A stretch of 62,000 bases of DNA from Mesostigma viride (Eukaryota; Streptophyta; Mesostigmatophyceae; Mesostigmatales; Mesostigmataceae). The position numbers and the translations under genes are program-made. Below, in pieces: positions 12,120 to 24,100 of the stretch. The stretch lies in assembly GCA_009746045.1 (NCBI GenBank), contig RPFO01000406.1, forward strand, positions 851,159 to 913,158, read 5' to 3'. Each line of letters begins with the position of its first letter. The first letter of the stretch is position 1. The notes beneath the pieces are model-generated. The model had not been told where the DNA came from, searched no databases, and worked only from the letters and a program-made list of their open reading frames with translations.

Positions 12120-15100
12120 TCAGTGCTTCAAAATGGACTGCCCGCACGGCTTCTCAGCAAACTGAGGGCCCAAGGCACCTCCGTCTTGCAGGTACACGAG
12201 GTGGCCGCGCACAAATGTCGCGAGCACCATGCCCTGGACTTCCATGCCAGCATAAGGGGTCCCCTTGTGGCGGTGATAGATGGGGAAATTGTCCCCTCCG
12301 ATGACCGCGGGGCGGTCAGGATCCCAGACTACCCTGTTGCCGGCACAAGACAGAGTAGGCAGCATGCGCCAGCATCAAGGAGACAACCAGCATGAACACA
12401 ACAACGCGGCGAACAAGAGTTAGCGAGACAACACTGCCACACGCAAGACAGCAAGTACGCAGCATGCCTAGGCAGGACAACCATGAGAAGTAGCGATGAG
12501 TGTAAGTAAAGCCACCATGCCATATATACAACTCAGTGCCCACAAGGGGCCGAGTAGGCAGCATGCACAGGAAGAAAAGCAACGGCAATGTTAGCTGCAC
12601 TGTGTAAACGACACTACCAGGCCATGACATGCCCACATGTACAGATAACCAGTGACCCGCGATTACCAGCAATTCCATCTCCATGTTCACGGTGACCATG
12701 CTGTCAACCACCGCGGCTCCTCTCATGCTCCAAGCCGCCTGACAGGCACAAGTGCCCACCAGTAGATCCTAACCGCTGCACGCAATCCTAATATGCACCG
12801 ACACACGTTTCTAGGATGGCTACAGAGGCTTTTTTCCACGCACCAGAGTACAAACTGGGATGTCAATCCCTGGTGAGATATACGAGCACTAGCACTGGGC
12901 AATGTGACAGGTACCACGTCAAGCCAGCAAAAGCAACACCCCCCAGGAATGACCCTGTCCTTGCAAGTAGTACTAACGTACAGAGGGAGCGAAACACAGA
13001 GTGAGCCTTTTCTCTGCTCTCGTCAAGCCACTCACATGTCCGCGTCCGCCCCTGGTATGAGCGACCCCTTTTGGGGTGTCAACCCGACCATGGCCGCAGG
13101 CTTGGAGCTCCACAGCTCACTCAAGCGCTCGAGAGACAACTTGTAAAGCTGCCCCTCGGTCCAGGTGACCGGCAGGCTGAACTGCAACCCCGAAATGCCT
13201 GTGCTCAGGACAGGGATAGCGTTGATGCACAGAAAGGAAGGAGGCACGGTTGGGGAAGCGCGACCAACCGTAGGCATCAAGTATGGGTATTCACTGATTT
13301 GTATTGCCACAAATAAGACGGCCAGCATCGACTGGAAGAGCGCTGGCCAAGCTGACATCTGGCAACATGCCCACTGGCGGCAGCAAGACGTTCCCAAAAA
13401 AGTATTTTCTGAGCTATCTGCTCATTTTATAGTTATGTTGCGGCGGGCTCAAAGGGGGCCGATCTGCCGCCTGTAGCGTAGCTCTACCGTACGTCACCTA
13501 CACCATGTTAGGTGCTTGTTGTTACTTAGGACTAGAGAGAGAAAAGGGACCGGCGGTGCGCCGGTACTAGTGCCTACTGGCAACCGTGCCCGCCCTTGAT
13601 TGAGGGGGGCGCGGCGCCTTGAGACATGTGCTTTGTTTTCCATTTTCACACCGTACTTAGAGTGGTGTGGTGAACGTAGGGAGGCCTTTTTGCAGCTTCG
13701 CAACTTGATCCCAGCATTTGCTGGCAAGGTCGGCTGGCCGCTATGGCGGCTGCGCTGAATGTAAGACGATGCTATCGGCCTCTCCGGGCGTGGAGAGGCC
13801 TGGAATAAAAGTCTTTATGATCGCCACCTACCGTTACAGGCCACGGTAATGGTTGTTGGGTGGGGGGCTCTACGATTTGAGTAAAAGGGTGTGATTTCCG
13901 GCGCTGGGCCCACTGACGATTCCCCTCTACCCCTGGGTGCGGCAAGCAGCTTCCTGACACTGGGGAAGCTGCGTTTTTTAGTCGGACAACGTCAGGGAAG
14001 GAGCCATACAGGCCAGGGCCAGCGGCTACGGTGGAAAGAATCACAGGTGGAGGCGAATCTGCCTTAAACGTGGAGATGGCTAGCGTGGGGTGCCAGGGTA
14101 GCCCATAACTACCAGGAGCCTGACAGCGGACCCGATCTTTCGGCCTGTGGCCAGACGGGAGTTTCGGGGAGGATGCGGGGCTGGAGCGAATCTTGGTGGG
14201 AGGAGCGCGCTATTCATAATTGCCCAGTTTTTCAGCAAAGGCAGCGGCTGCCGTGGGTCGGGGGGGGTCCTGTCGGCATGGGTAGGTCGGCAGGCACTCT
14301 GTACCCTCTCGGCGCTCCGGCGAGCAGGCCCCTTCTGCCCTTGGCGATAAGGGAGAGGTGGGAAGCTGCGGAAAACCGTGGGTATTCATGCGCACTTACA
14401 AAAAATCTGGTTAAGAAATTCTACAGCGCCTGGCAAGCCTGGAAAAAAATTTTCCCCTCGCGGGGGGCGCGTGAAAACGGCAAAGGCTCCGCTACGCCCG
14501 CCCAAAGGCGGCGGGCTCCGCTTTGCCTTTGCCGTTTTCACGCGCCCCCCACGAGGGGGGGTGCGTGTGGAACCCGGCAGTGCGGTCCGGCTTTGTTTTA
14601 AGAAAATGCATTATATACCATAATAAAGCTCCACTCGGCTGCGGCTGCGCCAAGGCTCGTGACACCATGGCGATGGTGAGCCTTGGCGCTAGGAGGTCCG
14701 CAGCCATCATTATCACCACGATGGGGGGTAATGGAGCCAGTGGCAGTGGCTCTACCCTCGGGAAATCCCAGCGGCTTTGCCGGTGGGCTGGTGATGGTGG
14801 TTGGGTGAGCTGGAGACGTTCCCAGGTGGCATAAGTCCTAAAGCGGCAGCACTGGGATGCGCCCCTCTAGGAAGGGGAACGCATGTGGCTCCGCCCTGCG
14901 TCCGCCGGGAGACCGTAGCGGCCACACGGGGGCGGGAAGGGGGGCATCATCATGCCAACAAGAGCCCAGCATTCCAAGTGGTTGCGTTCCTACCACCAGG
15001 GCTGGAAACGGCCTGGGTGGCCAGAGATGGTGATGTGGGACAAGATTGGACCAAGGGGGCATGTGCTGGGCCCCAGCATGGTGAACTGGCCTAACTTGAC

Positions 15101-18100
15101 AATGACTTGTACAATGATTTTGAGGGTGTGGCTAGGCTCAACTGTTAAAGCCTGCACACACTTATTGTAATAAACTTGTTTCTCTGGTAGGAAGGCACTC
15201 CAATGGACCTTAGCTTCAGCACCTATTTTCTGAGCTATCTGCTCATTTTATAGTTATGTTGCGGCGGGCTCAAAGGGGGCCGATCTGCCGCCTGTAGCGT
15301 AGCTCTACCGTACGTCACCTACACCATGTTAGGTGCTTGTTGTTACTTAGGACTAGAGAGAGAAAGGGACCGGCGGTGCGCCGGTACTAGTGCCTACTGG
15401 CAACCGTGCCCGCCCTTGATTGAGGGGGGCGCGGCGCCTTGAGACATGTGCTTTGTTTTCCATTTTCACACCGTACTTAGAGTGGTGTGGTGAACGTAGG
15501 GAGGCCTTTTTGCAGCTCCCACCCACCCACCCTCGCTGCTGTTGGGGACAAGATTGGACCAAGGGGGCATGTGCTGGGCCCCAGCATGGTGAACTGGCCT
15601 AACTTGACAATGACTTGTACAATGATTTTGAGGGTGTGGCTAGGCTCAACTGTTAAAGCCTGCACACACTTATTGTAATAAACTTGTTTCTCTGGTAGGA
15701 AGGCACTCCAATGGACCTTAGCTTCAGCACCTATAGAATAGTATAGTATAGTAGTATAGTAGTATAGTAGTATAGTAGTATAGTAGTATAGTAGTATGGT
15801 AGTATAGTAGTATGGTAGTATGGTAGTATAGTAGTATAGTAGTATAGTAGTATAGTAGTATAGTAGTATAGTAGTATAGTAGTATAGTAGTATAGTACAC
15901 CCCCCCCCTTGGTGTTTAAGAATGGGGTCCGACCGACCCAGGTCTGCGATCTTAAACCAAAAATCCAATCCAGGGTTGACAATCTTAAACATGAAGTAGG
16001 CACAAACCCCTCCTCGCGTACCACTGACCACAACTTAGCAGCCTTTGGTGCCTACTTTAAGATCTTTTTTGCCAAAACCAGCCCTGTGATCTTAAACAAA
16101 AAAATTCAAAATCCAGGGTCTCAAGATCTTCAACCTGGGAATCTTAAACGTCAAAGGGGGGGTGTAGTATAGTAGTATAGCAGTATAGCAGTATAGTAGT
16201 ATAGTAGTATAGTAGTATAGCAGTATCCCAGAACAGCAGTATTCTGACTTGGCATGCCGCAAAGGTGAAAACCATTTGCGTTCAGTGCCGGTCCGCGGAA
16301 AACGCGGAAAAACGCGATCTGCAAATGAATCCAGGCCGGAATCGAACTGGGGACCTCTCGCACCAATTTTGCTGACTACAGGACGGACGTCTCCGGATCC
16401 TAAGGCATCGCCAACTGACACCTACAGTCATCCGCAAAAGTTCTCCTTTCCGGGGAGTGATGCAGTACAGCAGTATAGCAGTATAGCAGTATAGTAGTAT
16501 AGTAGTATAGTACTATGTATTCCATATGTATCGATGCTAGTAGCCAAAATTGTGGTATCGAGAGAGTTGGAGCAAGGCAGGCCCAGGATCCTACGAAGAT
16601 CAAAGTGAAGATGCGTGCGGGAACGCTGACGCTATCAAAGGGCATGAAATGTTGACAGGCCATTCCAACATGAAGATGCACACACTTCTCCTGCCTCTGA
16701 TCATGGTAACATGCAGACTCTTCTTCAACTGTGTATTCATCCTACACAGCATGAAATCGAGATCAAGGTGGTGTCAACTCTGAAGGCCGTGTGGAATAGC
16801 GACGTGGTAAGCTATGAACAGATGCTCCCCCCTCTCGCCTGACATCTCAAGTTTGTCACTCTTGCTGCGGCCCAAGAGACGGGGCAGTACATCAATGAGT
16901 GCGAAAATACGGACTTGGAAACTCATGCTTCCGTCAGGGAAACTGGAAAGGGAGCCTTTTTCCGACAAGACAGGGATTCTGGCTCAGGTCGTCAGGAGAC
17001 CCCAGCCATGCACCCCACTTTCTTGCTGTGTTCCTACGCAGCGCAGCTTTGCCTGGTGGCCGTGTCCATCATGCGCATGAGACAGGGAGAACCGAAGTCT
17101 AGGGGGATCCCAAGAACACGTGCTCCTATATCATCAAAATAATAGTAGGCGGAGTCATGCATCCTAACAAGTATGGCGATAACTAATCAATGGCGATAAC
17201 TAATCAAAGGCGTTGATGGCACAACACAGTTGCGGAGTTGCGATGCCAAACGGCTTACCTCCCCAGGCTTGTAGAAAGTCACCCGAGTCGATGTGCTTGA
17301 GCTCGGGCGGGGCGGGCGAGTGGTCAGACGAGAGCATGTCGATCCACGTGCCTTCTGCACAAATACATTTGTGTGTAAGGTCCATCGGTCAAGATGCAGA
17401 AACGCTTCAGGACGGCAGGTGAGCAGGGATGTCAAAGCTCGCCAAAGAAACCAGGAGTTTCGACGGACACGCCTGTTGTGAGCCTGTGTTCAATGTCAGG
17501 GTCCAAAATACATCCAGCACGATGCGTATTAAAACAACAACAATTTTGTGTGTGTGTGTGTGTGTCTGTGCATCAGGTCCACAGAATCACAAGCACTCAA
17601 GCAAGCAAGCAAGGTGAGGGGTCATGCCAGCCCTGTTGGTCTCACCAACAGAAGAGGCGAAGTAAAAGAAGGATTTAGCCTCACTATTTGTGTTGGTCCT
17701 ACTAGAAGAAGAAGAAGAAGAAGAAGAAGAAGAAGAAGAAGAAGAAGAAGAAGAAGAAGAAGAAGAAGAAGAAGAAGAAGAAGAAGAAGAAGAAGAAGAA
17801 GAAGAAGAAGAAGAAGAAGAAGAAGAAGAAGAAGAAGAAGAAGAAGAAGAAGAAGAAGAAGAAGAAGAAGAAGAAGAAGAAGAAGAAGAAGAAGAAGAAG
17901 GAGGAGAAGAATTTAGCCTCACTAGTTTGTCTTACTATTCATGCTCGTCTCACTGATGGAATTGGTACTGTCGGTTGTGTTGGTCTCAAGGGTGGAAGTG
18001 CTATTGTCGGTCGTGTTGGTCTCACTGGTGGAAGTGCTATTGTCGGTTGTGTTGGTCTCACTGGTGGAATTGGTATTGTCGTTTGTGTTGGTCTCACTGG

Positions 18101-21100
18101 TGGAAGTGCTATTGTCGGTTGTGTTGGTCTCAATGGTGGAACTGGTATTGTCGGTTGTGTTGGTCTCAAGGGTGGAATATCTATTGTCGGTTGTGTTGGT
18201 CTCACTGGTGGAATTGGTACTGTTGGTTGTGTTGGTCTCACTGGTGGAATTGGTATTGTCGGTTGTGTTGGTCTCAATGGTGGAGCTGGTATTGTCGGTT
18301 GTGTTGGTCTCAAGGGTGGAAGTGCTATTGTCGTTTGTGTTGGTCTCACTGGTGGAAGTGCTATTGTCGGTTGTGTTGGTCTCAATGGTGGAATTGGTAC
18401 TGTCGGTTGTGTTGGTCTCACTGGTGGAATTGCTATTGTCAGTTGTGTTGGTCTCACTGGTGGAGCTGGTATTGTCGGTTGTGTTGGTCTCAAGGGTGGA
18501 AGTGCTATTGTCGTTTGTGTTGGTCTCACTGGTGGAAGTGCTATTGTCGGTTGTGTTGGTCTCAATGGTGGAAGTGCTATTGTCGGTTGTGTTGGTCTCA
18601 CTGGTGGAATTGGTACTGTCGGTTGTGTTGGTCGTACAGCGATGTTGATCTTACCGGCCCTGTTTATCTTACCGGAGGTTGGTTTTGCCGGTCAAGTTGG
18701 TCTTACTAGTCATCATGTGCTAGGTTCTTGTCAAATCAATGGAACTGCTCCTACCGCTGACCTTGGTCTTACCGGTGGACTTGGTCCTACTACTAATATT
18801 CATTATCCAGTATGGTACCGAACTATTTCACTGTTGATTGGTTGATATTCCGGTTACGAGGTGCTGGCTTGTGGAGGTCCAGAGTTCAGCCGTGGTCAAC
18901 CAGGAGTCTTTTGGCCGGCTTCCGCCAGCGTGACCCAGTTAGTAGTACTCCTACTCACATTCGCCCCCGTGGGGCTAGCAGTTAGATTCGATCCACTGGT
19001 TCATGTTGGAGAATTTCGGACACACTTGAAACGCTCTCCGGAAAAGAGCCTTTTCGCAGTTGGGCCATCGCTTGGGATGCCTTCGGATCAGGAGACCCCT
19101 ATAGCCGCGAAATCATGCAAGAGGTCCTGTGTTCGAATCCAGTATGGTACCAAACTATTTCATTGTTCTTAGCGGTGGAGTTGGTCCTAATCCTCATAGT
19201 AGCATCGTTCTAACCAGTGGGGTTGGTTCTACTACTCATACTGTTCTTACCGGTGAAGCTGGTACACTACTCATAATTTTTCTTACCGGTGGAGTTGGTC
19301 ACCTGGGCCCACAGCAGCTCCCGGTTGGCCTTGTTCCGGATGGGCGGTGCGCACTTATGCAGCGTGCTGCCATCGGGAATGTCCTCCGCCGCAAACGTCA
19401 GGTAGTGGGGGCACGTCTCCACGGATATCGACAGCCCTGTCAAGCGCGCGCGGCGGATGGTGGGCAGCGACTTGGCATCGGCCAGGTGGGCGATGTGCAC
19501 GTGGGGCATCCATGCGGTCTCTTGCTCGCTCGTGTCGTTGCTGGCGACACAACCCCAACGATGGGGCGTAGGGGAAAGGCAAACCAGCCACACCCACCGC
19601 AGTGGTTGGGGAAGGAGAAACCAACAGACGCAACGTACCGCGGCATGGGAAAGGCAATGTGCATCGCAAGGAGGCGACAGAAACAGGAGGCCGTGCTCTT
19701 ATGAGTGTATGGCAGCCAGCGTATGCGGCCAGATAATTCATAGTAGTAGAATAAACGAAACACGTGGTCCCATTGGGGAGCCAGGGAGCATTAGCCCTCC
19801 CGGTGGTGATAATATGGCAAGAGTATTCTCTCTTGTGAGTATACGGCCAGCCAGAGAAAAGGGGCACTAGCTGCAGCATATCGTTCATGTAGTCATTCTG
19901 CTTGACTTCTTAATAAACACGGGAGAACAAGCTGTCGTGGAAATGACGCGAGCATCTCAGCAGGCGCGTACCAGTGCCTGCCATCACAAAATGTGACACC
20001 AGATGTGAACTGCAAACAGCCAGGCGGTGCCTACCTCCCGTTGGGAACGTGACAGACAGGTCAACTGGAATGGTTTTGTCCAAGACGCGCAATCATCTGG
20101 CCCAGGACCAAGGATGAGATGCCACGTAAAACATATGACACACGGCCGCCGCCTCGAATCCCAAGCAACATAGAGCAGCAATACGTATAAACTCATCCCT
20201 CACGTATTCATTCATCCCTCACGTATTCATTCATCAGTTTCAAGGCGGATCAGAATGAAAAGAAAAAGAACGATTGACGAAAATTTAGGAACCGAAGAAA
20301 ACTGAGAGCACTACTACCTAGGTGACGACAGTTTGCGTATCACCTATGTCATGAACCCATCATCAGAATAGTATGGATTAGTATACAAATAACATGGCCT
20401 TATCATCAGTAAGGCATCCTCTATGGATTAGTATACAAATAACATGGCCTTATCATCAGTAAGGCATCCTCACCTCACTTCCCCGAGCACCTTGACAACC
20501 GCCTCGATCGCCCGCGCCTCAAACGACCGCGGCCGCGTCGCTGCGTACGTGCTATACTTGCGCGGGTCACGATCCTCCCCCTGGTCGCTGCCATCACCCG
20601 AAGCGCCGCTGCTCCCCTTCTTCTTGATCTCCGAGACCAGCTCTGCGTGGAGCATGAGCGGCTTGCGCAAGTCCTGCTTCTGCAGCACCCTCAGCGCGGT
20701 GCGGATGTGGTTGAGGCCAACCGCGGGAAAGTCATCCATGCCTGGGGGGGATGGCCGCCAAAAAAAAGACACAACAACAGGGGGGAATTCAGGGGGTACA
20801 CGCTTGCTACGGGGTAGGACACGTGCTACGGCAGGTCCTGGAAGACTCAGTATGGGCATGGGTGATGGCAGATATGCAGAACATTAAGGGGACTCGGCGC
20901 GGCGAATATTTTCCGCGCCAAAAAAATTCCGCGGTACCCTCCGTACCGTGAAAAGTGGGTGCACGGTGCGCGCACCCCTTGCGGAAGTGGCCATGGTGAC
21001 TGCTTTTAGACGAAACGTGACAAATCTGGCTCGCGGAAAGCAGAAAAAATGCTCGATTCTTGGAGAAAATTAGTTACTGATTCTAATTTATGGTGGGATA

Positions 21101-24100
21101 GTTGCGATCTATAATGTCGCGGGCTCTTTTTCTTTACCATCGGCAGGGGGGGTCCGGCCTGAATTTCTGTCGGGATGAATAAAGTAAATTGGATGCCTGC
21201 AGGTGTGATTGTCGATTGTTGCCAGTTTTGATGGTCCTAATGGAAGCTAGTTTAATGATGTTTCTAAAGCCGTAAAAATTCCCGCTGCTATCTTTACCTT
21301 TCCCGTCATTTTGCGGTAAGATAACATTAGGCCTGCGCGATGCGCGCCCGACCTCTCCATGAAAGGGTGGCCTTTCTTGTGCGCCTGGGCACGAATAAAT
21401 GCCCGTTATGGTACGTTCTTGTATTAAACGTCCTAAGATAGCGCTTTCCTGCTTTCTTAGCTCGTTGAGCGTAAGCTTTTTGCCTTCTTTCCGGCCAGAT
21501 GCAGCCATGAACTTGCGGGTCCTGGCGCTGCATCGCTAGATTCCCGGATGTTTTTTAGCAAGTTCGTCTGTGACGTGGCTGGCTTGCTGCAGCGCGTGGC
21601 CCACAACCTGTCGGGAAGGTGTAATGCTTTTATTTCCATGCTTCTCTGAAATTTCTTTTGCTTTATAGACAGTTGTGTTCGAGGAAATTCACGCGGTCTT
21701 CCTAAGCAGCGGCATCATTTTCCCCAGACACTGACGAGCTGGCACCTGTCTCCTAAAGAAAGTGGCTCGTGCTTGTTAGAAAGGAGGCAGTGTGCATTTT
21801 GCGGGACACAATGCTTTGGTGGCACATGCGTCAGGTAGGTTGTTCCAATGGTCTCTTCACCTTTCCCACTGAGTAAATGATAGCCTTTGTCATGCTAACC
21901 AGAGCAGCTAGCCACAGGTTGGCTGGATAAAAAGTCAGCTTATTTTCTCTTTATATACTGCGTGTGTGGTCCTCCACATGTCCGGCTTGTTGGGCATTTT
22001 GGAACAGGGTTTTTAATGTGTTGTTGGGTGGAACAACTTGGTTGTTGGCACAAAATCACACATTATTAGCCTTAGATAGGCATGACATATGCTGCTCAGG
22101 CGTGTCGTCCTACCAGCCTTGTTGTTAAGGGTAGACTCACAAGGCTGGCTGTGCCGATGGAGGGGTGGGGCGTATGACGCTCCGGACATCCTCCTCACAC
22201 TCCGTGATCAAAGTGGGCATGTTTTTGGGTGTCTAGGGTAGCAAAACAGATGTCATTTTGGCTCAGCACTAGCTCAATTCTCTTTTAGCGTCTACCCAGG
22301 TGGCATCACAGGAAAATCAATAACTTGAGCTACGCTTGTCAGAATGAGCTCAAACTTTGTGGTTGTGTTTCCCCCCACTCAGTGGAATATCGCATGTATG
22401 GATGACCCAATCTGATGTGTTAATGATTTGATTTATTTTTTTTTGCTCAAAAAAGTACCCATTTTGCGGGAAAATTAATAACTCAAACAAATGTGACCAT
22501 TTTGGCCATGTAAATAGCCCAGCTTTTAAAAAGGTGGGGGAACTTTGCAGGTATGTATGGGCAGGTCATTTAGCCAAGTGGTTTGTCTTGGGCAAAATAT
22601 CTCATAAATAGCGTCTTTTTCTATTTTTAGCTCGCCACCGGTGCATGGTTGGGGGTAGTACCCCCAACAAGTGGTGGTATGAATGTCCAAACATCATATT
22701 TATGGTACCCAATCATCACTAGATGGTTCCCATGTGCATTGGAACTGATACTCACTAAAGTCTATTTTTCAGGCTTTTGGACGTGCGAGTCCCCTTAATA
22801 TAAAGAATCGGAGAAAGCGGAGTGCAAAGGAGGGCAAAGGGGGCATCCCAAAGTGGGTGGGGTAAGGGGTCTTTCGGGCGTAAGCATCCGCTGACATAAA
22901 AAAAGGGAGCCTACACTAGGGAGCAAATACCGATGTGACGGAACTGTGTTCCGGACATCCAACGAGGCGAGACTGCAGTCTCAGAAAGTTCTGTTCAACA
23001 GCCCAAAGTAAGAAGCTGTTACAGGCGCAGCGGCAGGAAATCGCTGAAAAGGCAACGTGCAGATTCTGGGCACAAATGCTTTGAACATCCTCACATACTG
23101 TTGCTGCTGTCCACACACAGACAGAAATGAGATAGCAACTCGATCTTTAGTACGGCATGAACACGCACCAACGCAGTTCAGCAGAGAGCAAGCAGCTCAT
23201 GCTCCACCGGCACACATGAACTCGCCCACGCATGCACACCTGCCACACATCAACGCCTCGCGCCCTTTCCCCGGCTGCACGCTCTACAACTAACGTGGCA
23301 CCCCCCCCCTCCCTCCCCCTGCTAGACTCAGAAGCGCTCACATTGCAGTATTTCTTGTGATATCAATTGAAAAATAATTGCAGCATCCACTCACCCGAGT
23401 CACACATGAAGGCCTTGAGCCCCACGGCCCCCGCCTCCAGCAGTTCCTCCAGCGCCTCGGTGGCGTCCTTGCCCCCATTGGCAGGCACCAGGCCGCCCCA
23501 GTAGGCGCAGTCCACCGATAGCTTGCCTTTCGCGGCATGCACCTGAGGGGGGTTCGCGGGTGTAGGGATTCGGATGTAATGCCAGCGGGGCCATGGGTAG
23601 GCCGGGGCATGGGGATGGGTTGGGCATGGTGAGGTGGGGCCATAAAGAAGTTCATGCATGTCCAGATCACCAGATTACCATGCAATTCTTCCGTCCTACC
23701 AATGCCAAAACAGGGACAGGTGCCAGCAGGTGCGGATTAAGAAACACAATCGTGCGTGGGTGGAGTTTGACTTATACCTAGAAACAACGGGCATCTTGTA
23801 ATGGAAAGAAGGGGCACGATGCTGAGGATCCACATCACTGCGGACTGAGACACACACAACAGGCAATCATGCGAGCCTGTGCCATTGTAGCACCATTGTA
23901 GCGATGAGACAGACTAGCACTTCCATAGTAGCCCTTCCAAAGTAACACATTAGGACCAGGACCCTCGAAACCTGGCCTCTCGAAGACAACCAAGGGCATT
24001 GACAGTACCCCCAAAAGACGATTGCAGCGCCCCCCCCCCCCGCTGTTTCAGGCAGCTCATACAACCCTGCTTCAGGCCACCCAACCCCCATGTGATTCAG

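Noticed and set aside
17548-18709. Poly-Glu/Arg/Ser frames and the 220-codon RPTQPTIALPP frame
   Set aside because: They follow from GAA and 36-bp repeats inside an allantoinase intron. Exons 6 and 7 join in phase without them, so a coding role is not supported, though alternative splicing cannot be excluded.
19035-19140. Functional tRNA gene
   Set aside because: The B-box and an anticodon-like arm are present, but acceptor and T stems do not pair and related copies are scattered, so a SINE-like origin fits better.
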